Of a stretch of DNA of 11,932 nt, positions 1-6,573 are shown piece after piece. The notes under the pieces are model-generated. The model was not told where the DNA came from and made no database searches. It worked only from the letters and a program-made list of their open reading frames with translations. The first letter of the stretch is position 1. Every line of letters starts with the position of its first letter. This DNA comes from Euryarchaeota archaeon UBA226 (GTDB lineage Archaea; Thermoplasmatota; Poseidoniia; Poseidoniales; Poseidoniaceae), in assembly GCA_002505935.1 (NCBI GenBank), contig DAWL01000014.1, positions 1 to 11,932 of the forward strand. The letters are read 5' to 3'. The position numbers were made by a program, and so were the translations under genes.

Positions 1-534
1 TGGCTTACCGGAATTGATTCACCTGAGCATATGAACACCTTGCCGGTATCTGTACCGGAATTGATCAAAGCCAAGGTGGTCACTTACTTCTTGACCACTA
101 CATGGATCAGCGTATTGTTCCTGATGTTGATGGCATGGAAACTTGAGGCTTGGACGATGTTGCCAGTCGCATTGATAGTCATGATTGCGAACAGTATCTA
201 CATCGTTTGTTTGACAGCATTCCTGATGGGTTTGCGCCCAAATAAAGCTATTTTTGATGCATCGATTATGTTGTGGTTCTGGATCGGAACAGTGTTACCG
301 CTTCTCGTGCTATTCCTTCTGTCATTTACACAGGGAGATACCGCGTTTTACGATAATTGGTATCAACAGGTATCCCAGAATGGTTTCAATGCCGAGGCCG
401 TAGCATTTGATGATGACAGAATGCAAAGTGGCTTTACGGGAATTCTGACAATCTCTGTATTGTTGATTGCAGGCGGATGGTTCCTCCTCAAGTTGTTGGA
501 CCGCAAGTGGAAACATGCTCCATTCAACAATTGA
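1..534 (+). CDS. Multi-pass membrane protein, 5' truncated by window edge (possible ABC-2-type permease)
   Basis: The frame is open from base 1, and the residues before the first ATG at 31 (WLTGIDSPEH) read smoothly into the rest. I therefore take this as the C-terminal 177 residues of a longer protein rather than a gene starting at 31. It has four or five hydrophobic segments: about residues 25-46, 50-76, 87-107 and 147-164 counted from the window edge. A polar, acidic loop of about 40 residues lies before the last helix, and the tail is basic and cytoplasmic (DRKWKH). The stretch PVSVPELIKAKVVTYFL resembles the 'LP(I/V)S..EL..aK' segment seen in ABC-2-type permeases, which follows a membrane re-entry region. 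That is my only basis for the family guess. It could equally be an unrelated integral membrane protein. The next gene starts 38 bases downstream. Confidence 0.55.
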   Translation, partial: WLTGIDSPEHMNTLPVSVPELIKAKVVTYFLTTTWISVLFLMLMAWKLEAWTMLPVALIVMIANSIYIVCLTAFLMGLRPNKAIFDASIMLWFWIGTVLPLLVLFLLSFTQGDTAFYDNWYQQVSQNGFNAEAVAFDDDRMQSGFTGILTISVLLIAGGWFLLKLLDRKWKHAPFNN

Positions 535-572
535 GCCGGTTGATTGATTGACCAAAGGTGGTAGGAGCATAC

Positions 573-1130
573 ATGGCGCTGGTGGTTGCGGTGGTTGGGA
601 TGCCCGGCTGTGGCAAGGGTGAATTGGCTGCAGTAGTATCTGCGGCTGGTCTTCCGGTGTTCTCCATGGGTGACATGATTAGAGCAGAAGTCGAATCACG
701 AGGCCTTGAGGGTGACCCCATGGTCTTTGGAAGAGTCGCTCAGGAACTCAGAGATGAATTCGGTTACGGAGTTCTTGCTGAACGCTTGGCACCCTTGGTT
801 GATGCTGCAACGAAAGAACATCCTCTAGTACTGATAGAAGGTATGCGAGGAACGGACGAAAGGGATGTATTCCTTGAACACTGGACAGATGGGTTCCGAG
901 TTGTTGCTATCGTTGCGGATGCAGACGTCAGGTTCCGCAGAATATCTTCACGCGGGCGCGCCGAAGACGGGGATAGATTGTCGTTTGACGCACGGGATCA
1001 GAGAGAATCAACATGGGGCGTCAGTGAATTGATGGTTTTGGCCGATTGGACATTGGATAATTCCTCAGACCTCGATACATTCAAGAATGTCTCAGAGACT
1101 TGGTTGAAAACCGTGCTTCCGAGTGACTGA
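573..1130 (+). CDS. UPF0200 family P-loop NTPase (dephospho-CoA kinase/adenylate kinase-like)
   Basis: This is a 185-residue P-loop nucleotide kinase-like protein. The Walker A motif GMPGCGKG is at residues 9-16, followed by SMGDMIRAEV (31-40), LIEGMRG (87-93, Walker B region), an arginine-rich lid-like stretch (RFRRISSRGRAEDGDR, about 120-135) and STWGVSELMVLADW (146-159). This order of motifs (GMPGxGKGE, MGDxIR, IxGxR, RG..D, WGxxE...AD) is the archaeal UPF0200 pattern as I know it. The family is related to CoaE and adenylate kinases, but its substrate is not established to my knowledge, so dephospho-CoA kinase activity should not be assumed. I start it at ATG 573, preceded by AGGAG at 563-567 with a 5-base spacer. 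A GTG at 558 would add MVGAY in front of a beta strand that leads directly to the P-loop. Length is typical for the family. Confidence 0.85.
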   Translation: MALVVAVVGMPGCGKGELAAVVSAAGLPVFSMGDMIRAEVESRGLEGDPMVFGRVAQELRDEFGYGVLAERLAPLVDAATKEHPLVLIEGMRGTDERDVFLEHWTDGFRVVAIVADADVRFRRISSRGRAEDGDRLSFDARDQRESTWGVSELMVLADWTLDNSSDLDTFKNVSETWLKTVLPSD

Positions 1131-1200
1131 AGGCCCGATTGATGGGCATTTTCGACCTTGAAGAGCAACCAAAGGTTATAGTGGGTTTGAAGTCGTGGTC

Positions 1201-1221
1201 ATCCCTGCCTACGGCAGGGGT
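1201..1221 (+). promoter_or_regulatory. Hairpin immediately upstream of the pilus ATPase start
   Basis: CCCTGCC (1203-1209) and GGCAGGG (1213-1219) form a perfect 7-bp stem around the 3-base loop TAC. The stem extends to 9 bp with T1202-G1220 (wobble) and A1201-T1221. Outside it, GGT 1197-1199 can pair with ACC 1224-1226. It ends 9 bases before ATG 1230, where no Shine-Dalgarno is visible. It could be a 5'-UTR structure affecting translation of the cluster, an operator, or part of the termination signal of the preceding gene. No T-tract follows, which argues against a simple terminator. A weak TATA-like TTATA at about 1176-1180 would put a start site near the 5' edge of the hairpin; this is speculative. 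Confidence 0.35.
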
Positions 1222-1229
1222 CAACCTCT

Positions 1230-2762
1230 ATGGCGAGAAAGAAGGGAGGAAAAAGAGGCGGTCGTCGTGGCCGTGGTGGTAAGCAACAGGCAGCGTATGA
1301 TGAGTTGGACAAATACCCCGTCATGCCTCCACATGCTTTCGCTAGAATCGTCCGCGACAGGCGAACTTTGAACATCATCTACCAAATCATTGAGCCTCCT
1401 CTAAACAAGAAGGAACAAGAGACTCGCGACGAATTGATGGACATATTCATCAAGAGCCTGACCGCAAATATCGAAGATATAGACGCAGACCCTTCTGCAT
1501 ATCTCAGAACAGCTATGGACAAGATCATCAAATCATATGGAATGAAGGTCAACAAGAAATCCAAGTCCAAGATTTTCTATTATCTTCGACGAGACATGAT
1601 TGGCTATGGTAAGATGGACGTACTGATGAATGACCCTAACGTAGAGGACGTTTCTCTAGATGGTACCGCAGTTCCAATATTCGCATATCATCGTAAGTTT
1701 GAGTCTGTGGAGACTACTTGTCTATGGGAAACCGATGATGAGTTGGAATCATACGTTATCAAATTGGCTCAGCGTTGTGGAAAACACATTTCTGTTGCTG
1801 ACCCATTGCTTGATGCTACTCTTATGGATGGTTCTAGAATCGTCATGAAATTGGGACATGAAATTTCTACGCGCGGTTCGGCATTTTGTATTCGACGTTT
1901 CAAGGAGGACCCGTTCTCACCGTGTGACATCGTTGCTTTCCGCACTATGTCCTCATTGATGGTTGCATATCTTTGGATCGCCTTCCAGAATGAAGTGCCG
2001 ATGCTATTCGTCGGTGGTACAGCTTCTGGTAAGACCACCACTCTCAACGCAATGTGCATTTTCATACCTTGGCAGATGAAGATTGTCAGTATCGAATCTA
2101 CCAGAGAGGTGAACATACCTCAACCGAACTGGGTTCCGGGCCTTACTCGGCAAGGATTCGGAGGAGAGTCCAGCGAAGGAGAGATTGGAGAGTTCGAATT
2201 ACTCAAGGCAGCGCTTCGTGAACGGCCGGAATACATCATTGTCGGTGAGATTCGTGGTGCAGAAGCATATGTTCTGTTCCAAGCGATGGCTACTGGTCAC
2301 TGTGCATACTCAACTGTGCACGCTGACTCCGTACCTTCTTTGGTACACAGATTGGAGAACAAACCAATCGATATTCCAAGAGTTCTATTGCCCGCTCTGG
2401 AGGCTTGTTCTATTCAGATTCAGACCAGAATCAACGGTCAACGTGTACGAAGGACCAAACAGGTAGTCGAAATTGTCGGTATCGACCCTAATTCGATGGA
2501 GATAATCACTAATGAAGTATTCAGATGGGATCCTGCTACTGACGATTTCGTATTCAGCGGCAAGTCCTATGTCCTAGAGAAAATCATGGTTAAAATCAAC
2601 TTCAGTCAAGATGAGATGAGGAGAGAATTGAGGACTCGTAAGAGAATCCTTGAATGGATGGTACTGAATGATATCCGGAAGTCCGATCAGGTGTCGCAAA
2701 TCGTCACAGAATATTACGTGAGGCCAAATGAGATTCTTGCTCGGGTAGATGGACTGAGATAA
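1230..2762 (+). CDS. Type IV pilus/Tad-like secretion ATPase (GspE/PilB/FlaI superfamily)
   Basis: This is the hexameric motor ATPase that powers assembly of a type IV pilus-like filament or secretion pseudopilus at the inner face of the membrane. The 510 residues show all the superfamily boxes: Walker A GGTASGKT at 262-269, Asp box SIESTREVNIP at 288-297, Walker B YIIVGEIRG at 335-343 with catalytic E340, and the His box MATGHCAYSTVHADS at 353-367 (H357, H364). The N-terminal domain, about 25-230, includes the usual DPLLDATLMDGSRI stretch (191-204). Residues 1-18 are an unusual Lys/Arg/Gly-rich tail (MARKKGGKRGGRRGRGGK). The C-terminus is a charged helical region. No in-frame start lies upstream before the TGA at 1188-1190. 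It is the first gene of a five-gene cluster, followed after 19 bases by the first membrane platform protein. It is closer to archaeal pilus/Tad ATPases than to a dedicated archaellum FlaI, because no archaellum genes are nearby. Confidence 0.95.
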   Translation: MARKKGGKRGGRRGRGGKQQAAYDELDKYPVMPPHAFARIVRDRRTLNIIYQIIEPPLNKKEQETRDELMDIFIKSLTANIEDIDADPSAYLRTAMDKIIKSYGMKVNKKSKSKIFYYLRRDMIGYGKMDVLMNDPNVEDVSLDGTAVPIFAYHRKFESVETTCLWETDDELESYVIKLAQRCGKHISVADPLLDATLMDGSRIVMKLGHEISTRGSAFCIRRFKEDPFSPCDIVAFRTMSSLMVAYLWIAFQNEVPMLFVGGTASGKTTTLNAMCIFIPWQMKIVSIESTREVNIPQPNWVPGLTRQGFGGESSEGEIGEFELLKAALRERPEYIIVGEIRGAEAYVLFQAMATGHCAYSTVHADSVPSLVHRLENKPIDIPRVLLPALEACSIQIQTRINGQRVRRTKQVVEIVGIDPNSMEIITNEVFRWDPATDDFVFSGKSYVLEKIMVKINFSQDEMRRELRTRKRILEWMVLNDIRKSDQVSQIVTEYYVRPNEILARVDGLR

Positions 2763-2781
2763 TCTTGGGAAGGGTGCTTGC

Positions 2782-3807
2782 ATGGAGTTGACGGCCTGGC
2801 AGAAAATCTGTCACCGCCTGATTGGTAAGTTAGTCAAGAAGAGGGCGCGAAAAGACAAGGAGTTGTGCAAGACCCTTGAACAGGGCGCATACCCCCTGAT
2901 GGTCGAGGTATATTTGGCTACGAATATCATGACCAGTCTTGCTGTGTTTTTGATATGTCTTGGAGTAATTACAATCGTTTTCTTCCCGGCTATTGGGGCG
3001 ATTGCATTGTATGAGAATATCCAAGATCCCGATACTGAAACACCGTGTAAGATTTGGGAATATTGGAATCCAGAAAAGGTGGAAAAGAATTGGGATCAGC
3101 CAGGCAAGGGTTGTCCAGATTACAGGACTTTGGAGGTCCCCATGTTCGTCAAAATACTGATTCCAATATTGTTCGGAGCAATTATCCCATACTTTGCTTA
3201 CAAATACTTCAAAGGAACAGCGAAACGTTTGGCCAAACAAAGGGCCATGAAACTGGAAAAATATCTGCCATATGCTGCGTCGTATACTGCAGCGATGTCA
3301 GCAGCCAATGCAACTCCGGCCAAGATTTTCCGTTCATTGGCACTTAACGAAGATATCTATGGGGACATCGCTTACGATTCAGCGATGATTTACAGAGATA
3401 TCAATCTGCTAGGTTATGACCTTCTATCGGCTATCAAACTCTCTGTAGATAGAGCCGCCTCACCTTGGTTGACTGAGTTCTTCCAAGGTATGGTTGGAAC
3501 TTTGACTTCGGGAGGTAACCTGAAGTTGTATTTCTTGAATCGGGCCGAGCATTACATGCGTGAGAATAGAACACGGTTGGGGGTCTTCCTAGAGACTTTG
3601 GCTATGTTGGCGGAATCATATGTTGTGGTTGCTGTGGCGATGCCGCTCTTCTTGATCGTCATGCTGGTCATCATGTTCTGGGTATCCGGTTCCGGTTCGC
3701 AGATGAGCGAAGGTTTCCTTTACACAGTCATTATGGGAGTAATTCCAGCAATACACGTTGCCTATGCCTTGTTGGTATGGACGATGAGTGAAGAGCAGAA
3801 AATGTAG
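2782..3807 (+). CDS. T2SSF-domain pilus platform membrane protein (TadC/FlaJ/PilC-like), compact
   Basis: This is a polytopic platform protein expected to sit in the membrane over the ATPase hexamer and couple its motion to pilin addition. Its 341 residues have transmembrane segments at about 46-77, 121-143, 277-300 and 312-334. The cytoplasmic T2SSF domain (about 145-275) carries KYLPYAASYTAAMSAANATPAKIF, a conserved helical-bundle opening, and later GNLKLYFLNRAE. The predicted outside loop 78-120 has two cysteines (C89, C111) that could form a disulfide. The N-terminus is basic and cytoplasmic. A purine-rich AAGGGTG at 2770-2776 lies about 5 bases before the ATG. The gene follows the ATPase by 19 bases and precedes a second, larger T2SSF protein by 11 bases. 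Having two T2SSF proteins next to one ATPase resembles TadB/TadC arrangements. Confidence 0.9.
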   Translation: MELTAWQKICHRLIGKLVKKRARKDKELCKTLEQGAYPLMVEVYLATNIMTSLAVFLICLGVITIVFFPAIGAIALYENIQDPDTETPCKIWEYWNPEKVEKNWDQPGKGCPDYRTLEVPMFVKILIPILFGAIIPYFAYKYFKGTAKRLAKQRAMKLEKYLPYAASYTAAMSAANATPAKIFRSLALNEDIYGDIAYDSAMIYRDINLLGYDLLSAIKLSVDRAASPWLTEFFQGMVGTLTSGGNLKLYFLNRAEHYMRENRTRLGVFLETLAMLAESYVVVAVAMPLFLIVMLVIMFWVSGSGSQMSEGFLYTVIMGVIPAIHVAYALLVWTMSEEQKM

Positions 3808-3818
3808 GGGGTGAGAGA

Positions 3819-5666
3819 ATGGCGCGTAAGAAGGACAAGCTCAAGGTCGATCTCGAACTTCCAAAGAACGACACAACTCTGACCAAGTTGTACATCATTC
3901 TCGGAATTGGAATGATTACAGGGATGTCGAGTATGGGATTCTGGTTCATCAATTCTCCATTCCTTCCTACCCCAAATGGGCAGCCAATGTTTGTGAATAT
4001 CGCATGTGGATGGGATCCTACATTCCAACCTGATCTCGATGCCAACGAATCTTGTGACTTGATGAAGGATGAACCTCACACTTCTGTGTTTGAAGGTCCC
4101 AAGCCGTGGACAAAGGTTCTGGCTGAGGGGCAGAGGTTCACTGCTCCGGGGTTATTAGTCGAGGAACGGGGGAATTACACGGGGGAACTGTTACAGAAAT
4201 TTACCCTCCAATGTGAAGCGGTTGCAGATGTTGAAATTCCGTATAAGCTACAGCTTTGGGATTCGGAAAAGAACGTCCTAGCAGAGGAGAAAAAATTAGC
4301 AAATCGCGGTGATTGTGGTCTTACTCATGAACATGTTGAACCGGGTGAAGAATATTCATTCGTACTATATTCTGAAGATGTTGGCGGAGAGAAGATTCGT
4401 GAATTCACATATTCGCTACATATCGAAGTTTACGATGGAATTCCTGAGAATATGAATAACAAATCTTTGTGGATTGGACCAGAGGTGGACCTCGGAATAA
4501 CATCATTTAGGCCTACAATGTTCCTCAATTTCTTTGGCTTAGGAATCTTCCTTGCCTTCTTCCCAGCCTCATATTATTGGGATGGGGTGAAAAACAGAGT
4601 CAATTCGATGGAGGAGAAATTCCCTGATTTCCTCAGAGATATGGCGGAATATTGGAAGGGTGGATTGTCGATGAACGTTGCAGTTCAAACGTTAGCCAGT
4701 TCTGAATATGGTGCTTTGAATAGTGAAGTCAAGAAGATGGCAGATCAATTATCGTGGGGCGTAGCCTTCGGTGACGTTATCGATCTATTTGCCAACAGGG
4801 TCGGTACTCCATTGGTTCGCCGTGCCATTTCACTTATCGGAGAGGCGAACAAAGCCGGTGGTAAGATTTCGGATATTCTTGTGACCGCAGCAAATGATAG
4901 TAGAGAAATCAAGTTCTTGGAAGGAGAGAGAAAACGTGCTATCTCATCCTACATCGCAGTAATTTGGGTTTCTTACATGGTTTTCTTGGGGGTTATTGTT
5001 GTTCTAGGTAAAGTCTTCATTCCCGCGATTGCCAGTTCTAATTCAGGTGAGGCAGAAGAGGGTGAAGAAGGCGGCGGTGACGGTTCTGCACAATTAGGTA
5101 ACATGGAGATTCGGGCCATCGATCCATTGTTCTTCTTGATGGTCTTCTATTACGGGGTAACTCTGCAGGCGGTCGGTAACGGAGCCATGGCAGGATTGAT
5201 GGCAACGGGGAGATTTAGTTCAGGGATGAAACACGCGGGGATGATGATTGTACTCGCTTTATTGGGATTCAATTTCGTGGTATTCTCTCCGGACCTGATA
5301 GGAGTACAACCTCCTGAGGAAATCGATGTCAGAGCAGGAACTTTCCAGCCTACTTCGGCTATTTCAAATACCGTGCCAATTGCCAGCAATTTGATGTTAT
5401 TACCAGCAAACCCTACTACTACTGATGATATTGAGGCTACATATGCCTACTTCGATCAAGAAGGTCATGGGGAATCAGGGACACAAATCCGTTGGTTCCT
5501 GAATGGTGCTGAACAACCGTCATGGAGCGGTATGAGTACCATTCCATCCACTATGACCGATGAAGGAGATGAGATTTATTTCACCGTCATACCAAGTGAT
5601 GGAATCGGATTTGGTTCCATAGTCAGTCTCATTGACGGTGGCGGAGCGGTCACGGTGTCAGCATGA
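3819..5666 (+). CDS. Large T2SSF-domain platform protein with inserted ectodomain and C-terminal Ig/PKD-like domain
   Basis: This is a second platform-type protein of 615 residues, about twice the usual size. Apparent order: basic cytoplasmic tail 1-23; TM 24-45; extracytoplasmic domain about 46-230 with four cysteines (C63, C79, C132, C166); TM 232-252; cytoplasmic T2SSF domain about 255-375 (KFPDFLRDMAEYWKGGLSM, later GEANKAGGKISD); TM 376-402; an acidic Gly-rich outside loop 405-427 (GEAEEGEEGGGDG); TM 434-458; TM 472-492; and an outside C-terminal domain about 500-615. That last part has TTTDDIEATYAYFDQEG and GTQIRWFLNG, then FTVIPSDG. This resembles the Ig/PKD-like repeats I recall from secreted proteins of marine archaea. 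The positive-inside pattern and segment count put both extra domains outside the cell, consistent with their cysteine and acidic content. GGTGAG lies just before ATG 3819. The stop overlaps the next start (ATGA). Confidence 0.88.
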   Translation: MARKKDKLKVDLELPKNDTTLTKLYIILGIGMITGMSSMGFWFINSPFLPTPNGQPMFVNIACGWDPTFQPDLDANESCDLMKDEPHTSVFEGPKPWTKVLAEGQRFTAPGLLVEERGNYTGELLQKFTLQCEAVADVEIPYKLQLWDSEKNVLAEEKKLANRGDCGLTHEHVEPGEEYSFVLYSEDVGGEKIREFTYSLHIEVYDGIPENMNNKSLWIGPEVDLGITSFRPTMFLNFFGLGIFLAFFPASYYWDGVKNRVNSMEEKFPDFLRDMAEYWKGGLSMNVAVQTLASSEYGALNSEVKKMADQLSWGVAFGDVIDLFANRVGTPLVRRAISLIGEANKAGGKISDILVTAANDSREIKFLEGERKRAISSYIAVIWVSYMVFLGVIVVLGKVFIPAIASSNSGEAEEGEEGGGDGSAQLGNMEIRAIDPLFFLMVFYYGVTLQAVGNGAMAGLMATGRFSSGMKHAGMMIVLALLGFNFVVFSPDLIGVQPPEEIDVRAGTFQPTSAISNTVPIASNLMLLPANPTTTDDIEATYAYFDQEGHGESGTQIRWFLNGAEQPSWSGMSTIPSTMTDEGDEIYFTVIPSDGIGFGSIVSLIDGGGAVTVSA

Positions 5667-6118
5667 GGGGCTCGACCAGATTCGATGATGAAGGGCAAAT
5701 CCATGTCCTTGAGATGTTGACATTGTTTTGGCTTTTCTTCATGTCTGCAATATTCATCCTAAGAATTGAGGTTCCGGACCCACCTTCAATCGCTGTTGAT
5801 GCAACTCTAGAATTATCTGGCGAGGATGCATTGCGAATGGCTAGAGCAGAAGTTAGTAACAATTCTTCATTCGATTCCCTGTTACACGAACATCTACAGA
5901 ACCGAAATCTAGATTCAGCCTGCGATTTGATTCTTGAAGGACTTGAAGCAACGGTTGATGGAAGGTGTTGGTTAGCGATGGACGGGTCTGCCTCGCAGGT
6001 CTACGGGTCTTCTACTTCGCCAATAGGTCGAACTGAAACGGTTCACTCAATGCTTCAACAGGAGTCACACCTTTGGACAATCTCGTTGGATATCTGGTAT
6101 AGAGGAGGTGGAATTTGA
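5663..6118 (+). CDS. Pilin-like protein with class III-type (archaeal prepilin-like) N-terminus
   Basis: This is a small protein of 151 residues with one N-terminal hydrophobic helix (about 18-34) and a mostly polar outside part. The N-terminus, with FDDEGQIHVLEML at residues 7-19, resembles archaeal class III signal peptides: a charged leader, then G-Q-I with a glutamate shortly after, then the helix. Cleavage would be expected after G11. The glutamate falls at +6 (E17) rather than the usual +5, so processing is uncertain. C87 and C102 are the only cysteines, 15 residues apart, and could pair. The start codon overlaps the stop of the large T2SSF gene as ATGA, and no strong ribosome site is visible, so translation is probably coupled. 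Its place in the cluster suggests a minor pilin or pseudopilin subunit rather than the major filament protein. I do not recognise a named family. Confidence 0.75.
   Translation: MRGSTRFDDEGQIHVLEMLTLFWLFFMSAIFILRIEVPDPPSIAVDATLELSGEDALRMARAEVSNNSSFDSLLHEHLQNRNLDSACDLILEGLEATVDGRCWLAMDGSASQVYGSSTSPIGRTETVHSMLQQESHLWTISLDIWYRGGGI
6104..6110 (+). promoter_or_regulatory. Strong Shine-Dalgarno site selecting the ATG at 6118
   Basis: GGAGGTG lies 7 bases before ATG 6118-6120 and inside the end of the preceding gene. It is the clearest ribosome-binding site in the cluster. It favours ATG 6118 over the TTG at 6115, and it means the last cluster gene does not rely on coupling alone. Confidence 0.6.
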
Positions 6119-6570
6119 TGCGAAAGAGTGCTTTGGAGAGAAGGGACCCTCACTCATCAGAATCCGCTCAGATGTTGTTGGCAGCAGGTATGGTTTTGTT
6201 GATGTCTTTGTTGTCGATGGCTGTATACGGTGTGAAATTAGCAGGCCTTGGAAGCCCGCATGATTCAACTGATGATGCACTAATCGATGTAGGCGGAGAA
6301 TTGCAGAGAGATTTTGCTCCATTGATTGAAGAGCGCGTACGTGAAAGAGTAGAGGCGGGGATGTCTTGGATGGATGCTGCTGACAGTGCCCTTGCCGCAG
6401 TGCATGATGATTTGTTACATCATGGAGAAATCCGCGGTGTCGAGATCAAATTATTGGATATGCAAGCAACGAACAATAGTGGTACCTTGACGTTAAGCGC
6501 TCAAGCAGGGCTCTCAGATTCTAAGGCAATGTTGGAGATTCCTCTAAGTGCAGAGATTAGTATCGAATGA
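6118..6570 (+). CDS. Small single-helix membrane/pilin-like protein, last gene of the pilus cluster
   Basis: This 150-residue protein has a basic leader (MRKSALERR), a hydrophobic helix at about 19-44 that opens with SAQMLLAAGMVLL, and a soluble outside domain. That domain starts with a charged helical part (about 60-103) and ends with a probable beta-rich section (GTLTLSAQAGL...). The layout of basic leader, A-Q or G-Q, 'LLxxG' and one long helix is reminiscent of small pilin-like proteins found near archaeal tadA/tadC loci, for example in haloarchaea. This is recalled similarity only, and I cannot name a family. There is no glutamate at +5 of a possible A17/Q18 cleavage site, so it may stay as a membrane-anchored accessory subunit. 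It shares one base with the stop of the previous gene (TGATG). Its stop is 3 bases from the stop of the convergent kinase gene on the other strand, which closes the cluster. Confidence 0.72.
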   Translation: MRKSALERRDPHSSESAQMLLAAGMVLLMSLLSMAVYGVKLAGLGSPHDSTDDALIDVGGELQRDFAPLIEERVRERVEAGMSWMDAADSALAAVHDDLLHHGEIRGVEIKLLDMQATNNSGTLTLSAQAGLSDSKAMLEIPLSAEISIE

Positions 6571-6573
6571 GTC

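Noticed and set aside
31..534. ATG 31 as the start of the first membrane protein
   Set aside because: The frame is open to base 1, there is no ribosome site before 31, and the sequence starts in mid-domain, so a 5' truncated gene is more likely.
1142..1282. A 46-codon plus-strand frame from ATG 1142 (begins MGIFDLEEQPK) running into the ATPase gene
   Set aside because: It overlaps the first 50 or so bases of the ATPase in another frame, ends in an Arg/Trp-rich string that is just the shifted ATPase tail, and contains the hairpin. No motif or ribosome site supports it.
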